From the NCBI GenBank assembly GCA_949130495.1, contig OX422222.1, positions 276,696,109-276,760,108 of the forward strand: 64,000 bases of DNA. The letters run 5' to 3'. The notes under the pieces were generated by a model. The model had not been told where the DNA came from. It ran no database searches and worked only from the letters and a program-made list of their open reading frames with translations. Positions 37,291 to 47,008 of the stretch are shown piece by piece. Origin of the DNA: Sambucus nigra. Taxonomy: Eukaryota > Streptophyta > Magnoliopsida > Dipsacales > Adoxaceae. A program made the translations under genes and the position numbers. Numbering within the stretch: the stretch's first letter is position 1; every line of letters starts with the position of its first letter.

Positions 37291-37795
37291 ATTTCAATTG
37301 GTATCGTTTTTCGCAGCTCGGTGCGCGTAGCTGACGCTAATCGGGCCAATGCGTCTGCTCTAGCATTCTCCATCCTCGGTATCCTCACCAATTGAATAGC
37401 GTTAAATTCTGTCAATAACTCCATCACCTTTGCATGATACTTCACCATTAATTCTCCTTTAACTGCATATATTCCCATCATTTGATTCACAATTAATTGA
37501 GAATCACTGAAAACAATTATTTGCCGTGCCTCCATAACTTTCGCCAAATGAAAACCTGCTATCATAGCCTCATACTCAGCCTCATTATTGGAAGCTTTGA
37601 ATTGGAATCTCAAGGCATACTCCATGTCAATATCATCTGGGGTGTTTAAAACAATTCCTGCTCCACAACCAGCTGTGCAAGATGATCCATCTACATATAA
37701 TTTCCATGTAGGTACCTCGTCTTCAAATTTCTTGTCCGTTAGAGTTCCTCGGTAAAATATCTGCTGTTTTGTTTCATCATTCCCTGGTATCTTTC
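37290..37795 (-). pseudogene. second (archaeal-type) RNase H of the Tat element
   Basis: The minus-strand translation begins with LYVDGSSCTAGCGAGIVL and continues FQFKASNNEAEYEAMIAGFH, then IVFSDSQLIVNQM and ENARADALARLAS. The four metal-binding residues D, E, D and D are all present. This extra RNase H between the usual RNase H and the integrase is a hallmark of the Tat branch. The frame is open from a TGA near 37795 into the integrase, so this part is intact within its own stretch. Confidence 0.93.
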
Positions 37796-38063
37796 ATTCC
37801 TCATCGGTCATCTGTTCGCGCCCTTTTACCAACCTTAGTTGGTCTGGGTTTGAATATGATGATTTTTCTACATCCACAAGTCCTTTTACCAACCTTGGTT
37901 GGTCTGGACTTGTTTCTGTTGATCCTGTATCGTCCACAGGTAGGTCAGCAAGCACCTTTTGCTCCTCGGGGGTATCAGGGTATGTGAACTCTGCTATAAA
38001 ACCTGCTACAGCTTGCCCCTTCAATGATGATCTGGGTTCATACACAATGTCATATTCACCGAG
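37796..38063 (-). pseudogene. connection between the two RNase H domains, with a tandem DQxRLVKG motif
   Basis: The translated linker YEPRSSLKGQAVAGFIAEFT is typical. It is followed by an acidic stretch in which PDQPRLVKGLVDVEK and PDQLRLVKGREQ repeat each other. The DNA behind them, ACCAACCTTAGTTGGT and ACCAACCTTGGTTGGT (around 37829 and 37889), is palindromic and resembles the ACCAAC...GTTGGT words of the 3' region. Stops: TAA at about 38061-38063 and TGA at about 37793-37795. Confidence 0.85.
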
Positions 38064-38399
38064 TTATATTGCCCAATACATCAATCTTCCTGATTTTTCT
38101 GGCTTGTGAAGGGCTTGTCTTAATGGCATGTCGGTATACACAATGATGGTATGGGCCTGGAAGTATGGCCTCATTCTTCTACTTGCTTCAATTAATGCCA
38201 GTGCCAATTTTTCTAGCTTTGGGTACCTGATTTCTGCACCTCGGAAGGCCTTACTTGTGTAATAAATTGGCTTCTGGACTCCATTCTCCAATCTGATCAA
38301 CGCCGAGCTAACTGCATTCTCTGATAATGCCAGATACAAGTACAACTTTTCTCCCGTTATTGGCCTAGACAACAATGGTGGGGCTCCCAAATACTTCTT
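38064..38399 (-). pseudogene. first (gypsy-type) RNase H of the Tat element
   Basis: The translation reads GAPPLLSRPITGEKLYLYLA, SENAVSSALIRLENGVQKPI, YYTSKAFRGAEIRYPKLEKL and IIVYTDMPLRQALHKPEKSG. In Tat elements this domain usually lacks the full catalytic set; here the usual first Asp of YTDAS is replaced (YLYLALSE), consistent with a degenerate connection-like role. A TAG at about 38398-38400 separates it from the RT frame. Confidence 0.9.
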
Positions 38400-39731
38400 C
38401 TAATCTTGAAAGGCCTTCTCACATTCATCATTCCACTCAAAACTTTTTCGCAGTGTTTTGAAGAATGGGAGGCATTTATCAGTTGCTCGGGATACAAATC
38501 TGTTGAGCACTGCAACTCGTCCGGTAAGACTCTGCACCTCTTTCCTCGTCGTTGGGGATCGCAGCCCTAAAAGAGCTTTGATCTTTTCTGGATTTGCCTC
38601 AATACCTCGCTGGTTGACGATGTATCCGAGGAACATTCCTTCTCGTACTCCAAAGGTACACTTCGTCGGGTTGAGCTTCATTTGGTATTTATCTAGTTGA
38701 TCGAAAGTCTGGCTTAAGTCAACTAGATGATCAGTAGCTCTCTTGCTTTTGGTGAGCATGTCGTCGACATAGACCTCCATGTTGCGGCTAATTTGTTCGG
38801 CAAAAACCTTGTTCATCAGCCGCTGATATGTTGCACCTGCATTTTTTAAACCAAAAGGCATAACATTATAACAATAAGTTCCCCTTGGGGTAATAAAAGA
38901 AGTACTTTCCCTGTCTTCAGGCTTCATTTTGATCTGATTGTAGCCAGAATATGCATCCATGAAGCTGAGCAGCTCATGTCCCGAGGTAGCATCCACTAGC
39001 TGGTCGATTCTGGGCAATGGAAAATGATCTTTTGGACATGCTTTGTTGAGATCGGTGAAATCAACGCACATTCTCCATTTGTTGTTCTTCTTCTTTAGCA
39101 TCACCACATTTGCCAACCAATCTGGATATTTTACATCTTCAATGAATTGAGCTTTCTGGAGCTTCTCGACCTCCTCTTGTATGGCCTGGTTCTTCTCGGG
39201 ACTAAACACTCTTCTTCTTTGCTTCACAGGCTTGATCTCCTTATTCACATTGAGCTCATGACATAAGAAGTTTGGATCTATACCTGGCATGTCTTCAGGA
39301 CTCCAAGCAAAAGTATTCTTCCTGTTTCTCAAGAAAGTTATCAACTCCTGTTTTATTGAAACATCCAACGACGATCCTATCTGGGTTACTCGTTCAGGAT
39401 GCTCGTCGTCCAGAATAACAGTTTCTGTAGATTCCACCACCTGTCCTTTTACAAGTTGAGATTCAACCATAGGGTCAAGAGTTTCAATTTCTGTACCCTC
39501 CTCCACTTGATAAGTAGTAGTCTTTTTCCTTGATTCTTCAAGTTCTTCTTGCTCGGCAGACGAATAATAGCATTCCCGAGCTACTTTTTGATCACCTTTC
39601 ATAATTCCGACTCCAAAATTCGTTGGGAATTTCAAACACTGATGTACTGTAGATGGAACTGCTTCGAACTTCTTCAATCCAACTCTTCCCATGATGATGT
39701 TGTAGGCTGACTGCACATTCTTATCCATCAC
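38400..39731 (-). pseudogene. reverse transcriptase of the Tat element
   Basis: A 443-codon open stretch begins in the protease-RT linker (MDKNVQSAYNIIMGRVGLKK, then KFPTNFGVGIMKGDQKVARE). The RT is complete: KNNKWRMCVDFTDLNKACPK, FPLPRIDQLVDATSGHELLS, FMDAYSGYNQIKM, FITPRGTYCYNVMPFGLKNA, the catalytic MEVYVDDMLTKS, and the thumb region LNPTKCTFGV. The VDFTDLNKACPKD motif is typical of Tat. It is bounded by a stop just upstream (about 39746) and a TAG at 38400, but no lesion is visible inside. Confidence 0.95.
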
Positions 39732-39746
39732 AAAGAAGCGTATTCT

Positions 39747-40216
39747 TTATGTTCGACAAGCAGGCCAAGTTCCAATGAGTATATCCAACTTGATCGTCCC
39801 AAGTGGAAAAACTTTCTCGCCAGCAAAACCCAGAAGGGGTCTGTGATAAGGTTCCAATTGAGATAATTTTAAATTCAAGCTATCAAAGCATGAATAGTAC
39901 ATGATGTCTTCCGAACTACCATTGTCTACTAACACCCTTGAAATGACCACATCCTTCATCCTCATTTTGATCACCAAAGGATCATCATGAGGGTAAAGAA
40001 CACCTGCCAGGTCGTTTTTTGAAAAACCAATCACTAGCTTCTCTTTGTTTACCTTCCTCGGACGATCATCCTCGGCCAGGTTTATTCGCTGAATATATGA
40101 ACAAGCTTGAGCCTCTCCGAGGTAAGCTTTTCTTTCTGCAGTAAGGTCTCCTCCTCCTGCATCTCCTCCTGTAATAACATTACAATCAACTGACCCAAAA
40201 CGAATGGAAAATACCT
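39747..40216 (-). pseudogene. protease region of the Tat element
   Basis: From about 40200 the minus strand reads VITGGDAGGGDLTAERKAYL then CSYIQRINLAEDDRP, continuing to DLAGVLYPHDDPLVIKMRM and the active site RVLVDNGSSEDIMY. The Asp-Asn-Gly-Ser-Ser form is common in this branch. The domain ends PLGTIKLDILIGTW; a TAA at about 39746 interrupts the join to RT. The small overlapping open frame at 40082-40354 is in the wrong frame and is not counted. Confidence 0.88.
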
Positions 40217-41897
40217 CTCATTCAGGCTGCCTTGGCTTCTTGGGAAGATCAGGGTCATCATCTGGATCATCTTCATAATCCCTCTTCTTTTTCTCCTCTG
40301 CACGACGAGGAGATCTAGATCTCTCTCTAGTTCTGTCATCATTCTTCCTTTCACCTCTACGATCTACAAACTTTGACAACTTTCCTCTTCGGATGAGTGT
40401 TTCAATCTCGTTCTGAAGGGCTATGCAATTTTTGGTCATATGGCCATGATCTTTGTGAAACTCGCAATATTTGGCCTTATTCCTCGGATCGGGATTTGTC
40501 CTCAGTTTCTCCGGCCACTTGATTTCCTCGCTATTCTTGATTTCTTCCAAAACATGATTAATACCCATTTTCAATGGGGTATAATTATCGTACTTCTTTA
40601 GGACTTCCAACGTTGTCCTATTATTCCTAGAATGCTTGTCACCACCATTACCTTTCTGATCTTTCTTCTTAGACTTGTCGACCTCCACTTTTACTTCTTT
40701 ATCCATATTCTTCTTCGCAGCCATAGCCTCCTCGGCATTCATAATTTTGGCTGCTTTTGCCATCAACTCGGACATAGTTTTAGGTGGATCTTTGGCCAAG
40801 GTGTAGTACAGCTTATTAGGCAGCAAACCACTCATTAAAGCAGTGATTGCTGTCTTTTCTTCGTAATCTATGACTTCCAACTTCTCGTTATTAAAACGAG
40901 TTATGTAATCTCTAGTACTTTCACCTGATTTTTGTCTAACACTTAGCAAATGTGCTACTCGCTTTACCGGCTTTGCCCCAAAACAAAAATTGCCAATGAA
41001 CAACTCGGCTAATTGAATAAAAGTTGAAATCTTACCCCGAGGAAGATTGTTATACCATATCTGTGCAGATCCGGTAAGAGTTCCCGAGAATGCTCTACAC
41101 CTCATCTCGTCGGGGACGGCATATATGTCGGCGGCAGCTTGGTATTGTTCTATATGAAGTACAGGATCTATTTTTCCATCGTACTTAGGAGTCACTACAG
41201 GTGCTTTGAATTTCGATGGTGTAGGAAAATCCACAATGGCTTGCACAAAAGGTGTCCCTTGAACAAAAGTTCTCTGTAAGGGGTTCCTTGCCTTAGCCAT
41301 TTCTCCTAATCTATCCTCCAACCGCTGAATAGAACCTTTCCATGCTTCATTTCCTTCCTCAGGCCGCTTAGTCTGAGCAATTGATCGCTCTGATGTAGCT
41401 TCCTAAGATTTATCTTGACGAGTAGCTGGTCGTGATTGTGCTGATCCTTCTCTCAAACGTGATGGTGGTCGAACACTTCTTGATGGAGCTCTAGGTGGAC
41501 TCATGTTTCTCCTTGGTCCTAACCGACTGAAAGGAGATGCCCTGCTTAATCTTTCCAAAGCGCTAGTTCTCTCCGGAGAGAGAGTAATATGTCGATCTGT
41601 ATCCGTAGGCCGTATCGATGAAGTTCGCCCAGGTTGATAAGAAGAATCATTAGATTCTCCATTGCGATATGACCCAGTACGTCTGGATCACGATTGCCCA
41701 CGATCACTCCTTTGCCCTGAATAAGTAGGTGCACCGCCTTGAAGAGTTTGAATGAGTTGCCTCATAGATTCTTGCATGGCGGTTTGTTCTTGAGCCAGAT
41801 TTGTCATAATTCCGGCCAGATCTGGAGGTGCAGATGGATTTGGAAGATTTCCAGTATTTCCAGCATTTCGATTACTGGATTCTGGGTTATCTGCCAT
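40217..41897 (-). pseudogene. gag of the Tat element
   Basis: The likely start is the ATG at 41895-41897 (MADNPESSNRNAG), 38 bases after the primer site. A disordered Ser/Arg/Pro-rich N-terminal part runs to about 41330 and contains two stops, a TGA near 41685 and a TAG near 41406. From 41321 the frame is open for 367 codons: the capsid-like region (HIEQYQAAADIYAVPDEMRC, IQLAELFIGNFC, GESTRDYITRFNNEKLEV), a zinc-finger-like CEFHKDHGHMTKNC, then Arg/Lys-rich RGERKNDDRTRERSRSPRR, ending with TGA at 40217. Gag packages the RNA. Except for the two stops, the protein looks well preserved. Confidence 0.93.
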
Positions 41898-41940
41898 TGA
41901 TGATAAATGATTTTTATGAAAAACGATAGTAACAGTCGTT

Positions 41941-41957
41941 TCCCACAGACGGCGCCA
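41941..41957 (-). other. primer-binding site of the Tat element
   Basis: On the minus strand TGGCGCCGTCTGTGGGA lies three bases inside the 5' LTR. Starting TGGCGCCG, it is the form seen in Tat-branch elements. Which tRNA it pairs with needs a tRNA comparison. Confidence 0.85.
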
Positions 41958-41960
41958 ATC

Positions 41961-42536
41961 TGTTGATGTAAAAAACTAGATTGCTCTAATTATTCAATCA
42001 CAGATAAATAAATAAGACAAAGATTTTTAAAGTGGTTCGGCTAGGAATAAAGCCTACATCCACTGTTATGTTATTGCTGAGTGTTTGCAGAATTCTTGAT
42101 TACAATTTCTCTCCAGAAATTCCGGTCCCCTTGAATGGGGTTGATACATGGTATTTATAGCCCTTAGGCTGTACATGAAAGGTCTGATACATTAAATGAA
42201 ATACATATGAAAGGGTAAAACATTTAATGCAGCGTGTGCGTCAAGAATATAAACACATTAAATGAACAGCTGAACAGTTGTCTGTTTAATGATACGGCCG
42301 AGATGCAGCTCGGACCGCCTTAGTTGCCCTTTGATCAATAGTTCCTCGGAGCGCATGTAGTATCTCGGTTCCTCGGAGCACATGTAATATCTCGGTTCCT
42401 CGGAGCGCCTGTAGTATCTCGGAGAAAATGTGTAATGGTTGAAGGAATGAGCTTCCTCGTTGTTATTGTGCCAGGTAGGTTGACACGTGTCTTCATATTA
42501 TTCGTCCATATCAGCATATTAATTTTGGTATCAACA
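41961..42536 (-). repeat. 5' LTR of the Tat element (576 bp)
   Basis: It has TGTTGAT...ATCAACA ends with the AGGAC duplication just outside. It differs from the 3' LTR at 42038, 42185, 42232 and 42276 only. Confidence 0.97.
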
Positions 42537-42799
42537 AGGACTATTGACGATTTTTTATTAAAGTCAAATTTTTAATTAAAATTGTATCTAAATCTAAAAT
42601 CAATAATTGGTAATGTATTAAAATCAAATTCACCCAATAAAAATAAATCAAAACCAAATGCGCAATTACCTAAATCAAATTATATTACATAAAATTAAAG
42701 TTAATTATCTCAAAATCAATACATGAGTTTAATTACAACAAATCAAGTTTCATCATAAGTATAGTTCTACAAATCTAAGTAATAATCGAGGAGAAAAGT

Positions 42800-43860
42800 C
42801 AACCAAAAGAGATATTCCCTCACCGTGTCGTCGATATGCCGAACATCGCCTTGCTCGTCCAACCATAAGGCCTCTTCCTCCCTCCTCGATAACACCCCAT
42901 CCACTCGGACCTGGGACTTGAAATTCTATAGTGGATGGTTGTGCACCCTGGTAACCACAGTGGCACTCGGATCCGTCATTCCCTTGGCAATTCGCTCACC
43001 TTCACATGTGTCACGAATATAAACCTTCACCCAATCTGGATCAAATGGAGTCGGGATAGTGGGGTTATAGTAAGGTATATGTTGTAAGGAGATAATGAGT
43101 TGACTGACATCAGTGAGGGGGATGGAGTAATGGTCCTCTCACCAACCTTCTCCTTACCCTTTCCTTTATCTTTGGCCTTCACCATCCCCATATCTATGAT
43201 TGCCCATTTGACCGAGTCGAACATGTGGTTCGCGGTGTTTTGGAGATTTTCCAACTTCATGTATGTGTCTGCTTTGTACGTTTTCACCTTGGAGAATGAC
43301 CCACTATTGCTGGAACCAATAATAACTTTGACTTTCTAATCCAAAAGCTGACACCCCGAGTATGGCATTTTCTATCTTAGCCGAACACTTGGTTCAGTGC
43401 ATCTGTACTCAAATATGCCTTGTCATCATCACCATGGATGATTTGCAATGCCTTTAGCCTATCCTGAAATAGTATAAAAATATGTTGACAAATTTAAAAA
43501 TAATATTAATACATTACCTAATAAACATATAATTTCAATTATTACTTACCAAAGTCTCGGTGACCTGTAGAGTAACAGCCTCGCCCTTCTTCAACCGAAC
43601 CTTTATATACGAGTCGATTTTATTTGTCTTTCCCCTAGGCCACTCCTAGACTCCTGCATCTATTAAATTAATAATAAGATTTTAATTTGACCATTAAATA
43701 AAATATGACCAAATTAAAGAAATTTACTTACCATCATATGCTCCACCTTCACGAAAGATGTCTCCCCGGAGTAATGAACATCCACCTTCCATAATCAGTT
43801 AGTCCTCATCGAGCCACGAGTGGACAAACGAGAATTCATCGTCTAGGATAAACTTATCCA
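42800..43860 (-). pseudogene. unrecognised multi-exon gene remnant
   Basis: On the minus strand three exon-like blocks are joined by convincing introns. Block A (about 43860-43732) reads SEEMDKFILDDEFSFVHSWL and MEGGCSLLRGDIFREGGAYD. A GTAAGT intron follows; it ends in AG before block B (43659-43550, EWPRGKTNKIDSYIKVRLKK, GEAVTLQVTETL). A second intron, GTAAGT...TTTCAG (43549-43464), leads to block C (RLKALQIIHGDDDKAYLSTD, ALNQVFG). Further on are VKTYKADTYMKLENLQNTANH and, near 43018, PDWVKVYIRDTCEGERIAKG. Stops and shifts occur in all blocks. I do not recognise the family. The DALNQVFG region faintly recalls plant CACTA-associated proteins, but this is weak. It is joined directly to the broken end of element 6. 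Confidence 0.5.
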
Positions 43861-43869
43861 TTTCCTCTG

Positions 43870-44960
43870 ATAAAGATTTAGATCGCCCTGAGTAAAAATG
43901 TACCGAAGGCTCTTATGATCCCTATACAATTCAAACCATTCACCGAATAGGTAGTATCTTCACATCTCTAGTGCAAACACTACCGCGGCTAACTTCAAGT
44001 TGTGGATGGGATAGTTCCTCTCATGTACATTTAATTAACATGATGCATAAGAAACCACCTGATCATTCAGCATTAAGATTGAGCCAAGCCCTGATCTAGA
44101 AACATCATAGTACACAGTATAGCCCTCGCCTCATTCCGAAAGGATAAGAACGGGCACTAAAATCAACCCAACCTTCAATTAAAGAAAATTTAATTGGCAA
44201 TCCTCTGACCATTCGACCGAACATCCTTTCGCATAAAAAAAAGTGAGAGGCAAACTTTCCCAACTTAGAACGGCCTCGACCTTGGATAGATTAACAGAAA
44301 TGCCCTCACCGAAAACTACATATCCAATGAAATTGATCTCGTTCATCCAAAACTCGCACTTTCTAAATTTAGCGAACTACTGATTCTTCCTGAGCACTTT
44401 CAGCGTCATGTGAAAGTCTTCATTATGGTCTACATTCGAAGTCGAGTAGACCAAAATATCATCAACAATGACCACCATAAATCGGTCTAAACGCGGAGGA
44501 TAAATACGATTCATCAAATCCATAAATTTTGTTGTGGAATTTATCAAACTGAAGGGCATCATTAAGAACTCATAATTCCCATGCCACGTTCAGAACGTCG
44601 TCTTAGGAATATTTTCTTCTCTAACATGCAACTAATGGTACCCCGAACCAGAGGCCAATCTTAGAAAACCTTCCCGACCTATGCAATCGATCGAACAAAT
44701 TGTTGATAAGGGACATAGGGAACTTATTCTTTATAGCCACCCTGTTTATCTTCCTACAGTCAATTCAAATCCGTAAGGAGTTATCCTTCTTCTTGTAAAA
44801 GAGGACCGGTGCTCCCCAAGGGGATACACTGGGACAAATGAAACCCTTGTTGGTCAACTCTTCTAACTGAACCCTTAACTCCTATAATTCTGTTGGAGCC
44901 ATCCTATGAGGTGGTATAGAGATAGTCAAAATGCCCTGATCCACCTCTATAGAAAATTCC
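43870..44960 (-). pseudogene. RT and RNase H of element 6
   Basis: Read on the minus strand, the region has RT traces around 44870-44700, FSLINSTTKFMDLMNRIYPP, then VVIVDDILVYSTSNVDHNED with the catalytic VDD near 44468. RNase H follows: TVYYDVSRSGLGSILMLNDQ, VVSYAS, HERNYPIHNLKLAAVVFALE and FELYRDHKSLRYIFTQGDLN. Frame breaks occur about every 100-200 bases. The similarity ends at about 43860. Confidence 0.87.
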
Positions 44961-45284
44961 ACCTCCCAGTGTGAGGGTAAACCAGGAAGATCATTAGGGA
45001 ACACATCAAAAAATTCTCGCACCACTAGCTAACCTAACAATATGTTATCAGGCTCCCCCTAAGCCACCATACTACTCAACCAACTGACATAACGCTTCTG
45101 CACTCACACGGTATTAAACTTACAAAGATAACCCACATCCTACTCAATACTAAAACGATGGTGAAATCCGTTTGGGAGAGACATAGAAATTCTATGCCCA
45201 TGGCATTCGATGGTAGAGTCAAAACACGATAGCTAATCCATACTGAGGATCACCTCAAACCTATCCATGTCCATGAGAACTAAG

Positions 45285-45452
45285 TTATACTCCATAGATA
45301 TAATTTATAGTCAAAACCACGCAACTATGAAAAACCCTATTAAGAACTATATCGTCGTTGACTGGAAGTCCTATGAATCTAAGAGGGTAAACCTGATCTA
45401 CCTCTAAACCCAACATGAATGATAAAGAACTCGAGATAAAAGAATGCGATGC
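45285..45452 (-). pseudogene. protease of element 6, downstream part
   Basis: From the LTR boundary at 45452 the minus strand reads ASHSFISSSLSFMLGLEVDQ and VYPLRFIGLPVNDDIVLNRV, the part of a gypsy protease that follows the catalytic Asp. The catalytic part itself is beyond the nested element, at 52702 onward. Confidence 0.85.
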
Positions 45453-45676
45453 TGTAAGGTCATAAATTTCCAATTGAGTATTATGTAGTGTTGGATCAAT
45501 TCTGGACAAAACCATTTGAGTCATAGTATAGAAGGTTTCCCTATCAAGCCAATGATGTATTTGAGGAGTTGAAGACATGGAGACCAAGAATTTAAAAGCT
45601 TCATCATTGTCTATTTTCGTACCAAGTTTCACGTCATCAACATGTAGATTCCAATGTCTCCTAAAGATATGAATGC

Positions 45677-45732
<56 letters not shown>

Positions 45733-46994
45733 AGCTTGGAAATTTAATTTGGGTTTTAGTATTTTTTTTGTTAAATTTTTTTGATTTCATAGTTCTAAAC
45801 CTTAGACATCTTTTTGTAGAAAAATCATTTCAAATCCACAAAAAATACAAAACTGGCGGCCACGCGTTCGTATCAAAATTATCTAGAATTATATACTGAA
45901 ATCTCGTTAAAAAGGTTGTTCAAACTAGATTTTAGATTTTTTTCCCCTGAATTCTCATTTGAAATGTCGTCCGAACAAAACTTCAAACAAAATTTCACTT
46001 TCGTCAGTTTTTCGCCAGTTTTGTTTTTCAACAACCCACTTCCCCACTTTGTTTTGCCATACATTAATAAGTGCATGAACAAGTTTTTTCTAATAACTTT
46101 TTCCATCTCTAGAGAGTTTTTGAGAGCCCAATTCTTATAATAAAAAGTTTCCTTGGTTTTTGTTAAAAATTCTTAATCTTTAGAACAAAACCAAGTGTTT
46201 TACACCTAAAATATTTGTTTAGTTTCTATCCAAGTTCTCTCTCTATATATATATTTGTTTGGAGATAGTTGGGCACGTGTCTTATTCTCAATCATTTGAA
46301 GGATATTGTTTGGGTTTCTTCACTACTCTCAAAAGGAAGATTATTTTGCTACGGTGTTCTCACATGGTGAAAGGCACCATGTGTGGTTGATGGTGGTTTG
46401 TGCCTCCATTGGTGGACTCCAAGATTTCGATGGACTCTGGTATTATTTGCTAGACGGAGGTATTTCCAAGAATAAGTGTTGGGGGTTGAAGGGAGTCACG
46501 TCCAGTATAGTAAGTCTTTTGTCCTGTAACTGTAAACCATATCTAGGGAATTTGTTAGGCTAGGGCCATCCGAGATTTTTTCCATTTTTATTTTTCTCGT
46601 ACATCGTCGTGTAGTGAGATTGTTTCTTTTATATTGTTGAACTCACCTAGAACGCATGCTTAGGTTTAATCAAGATAAAACTTGATTTAAATCACATATT
46701 GTTTATTTTGGTTCTAATTAAGTTTGGGTAATTATTTAATTAATTTAATTCAAGTGAAAATTAATTTATCTTGATAAAATGCAAGTTTAACTTGAATTGG
46801 ATTGATGTTTGTTTAAGTTGAAATTAAAATGTTGGTGTATTTTAATTTCACTTTTATGTTTAATTTAATTTTTCATGTATGGATTGTGCTTTGAAAGCAA
46901 AGAAAATTAAATAATTTGTGAAAAATTAAAATTTGGTATATCATTGAACCATCTCATTATTTAAAGTTTATATTTGGGGGCTTTCGCGCTTACA
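45453..46994 (+). repeat. 5' LTR of the nested non-autonomous element
   Basis: It contains a (TA)26 block at 45679-45730 and only a short (TA)6 near 46243. Its palindrome cluster (45888-45990) has decayed: several CG steps present in the 3' LTR are TG or CA here. Confidence 0.93.
45679..45730. repeat. (TA)26 microsatellite
   Basis: It lies in the 5' LTR. The matching site in the 3' LTR (51355-51369) is only about 15 bases. Confidence 0.97.
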
Positions 46995-46996
46995 AG

Positions 46997-47008
46997 TGGT
47001 GTCAGAGC
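46997..47008 (+). other. primer-binding site of the nested non-autonomous element
   Basis: TGGTGTCAGAGC, two bases after the LTR, differs at one position from the initiator Met-tRNA complement TGGTATCAGAGC. Confidence 0.88.

Larger units (their letters stand above)
29744..42536 (-). mobile_element. young Tat-lineage Ty3/gypsy element with antisense extra gene
   Basis: Identical-length LTRs (576 bp; 29744-30319 and 41961-42536) with TGTTGAT...ATCAACA ends are flanked by the exact 5-bp duplication AGGAC (29739-29743 and 42537-42541). Gag, protease, RT, RNase H, a second (archaeal-type) RNase H and integrase lie on the minus strand. The double RNase H marks the Tat branch (Ogre, Retand, Grande and relatives). 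A spliced gene lies on the plus strand between pol and the 3' LTR, the arrangement known from Grande-type elements. The LTRs differ at four positions only, giving about 0.27 million years if 1.3e-8 changes per site per year applies. Several nonsense codons in gag-pol suggest that it is non-autonomous. Confidence 0.96.
28858..42635. mobile_element. non-autonomous TIR DNA transposon (Mutator-like?), split by the Tat element
   Basis: The left end (28858-28938, starting GGGTAAATTTTACTTTAATA) is the reverse complement of the right end (about 42556-42635, ending in CAAATTCACCC) over roughly 80 bp with scattered mismatches. The inverted similarity continues past the Tat insertion: CTTAACTGACACG at about 28962 pairs with the reverse complement of 29722-29735. 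Without the Tat element it is about 985 bp. Possible 10-bp duplications, AATAGAAAAA and AATAAAAATA (8/10), flank it. Inside, the plus strand is C-rich (29090-29350) then G-rich (29430-29600). No transposase frame is seen. Long TIRs and a 9-10-bp duplication would fit Mutator-like elements, but the class is not certain. Confidence 0.8.

Noticed and set aside
40082..40354. A 90-codon minus-strand frame as a separate gene
   Set aside because: The protease polyprotein reads through the same DNA in another frame with recognisable sequence. This one is an overlap artefact.
45285..45632. A 115-codon minus-strand frame as one protein
   Set aside because: Its first part lies in the LTR of the nested element and only 45285-45452 is protease. 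The continuity across 45453 is accidental.
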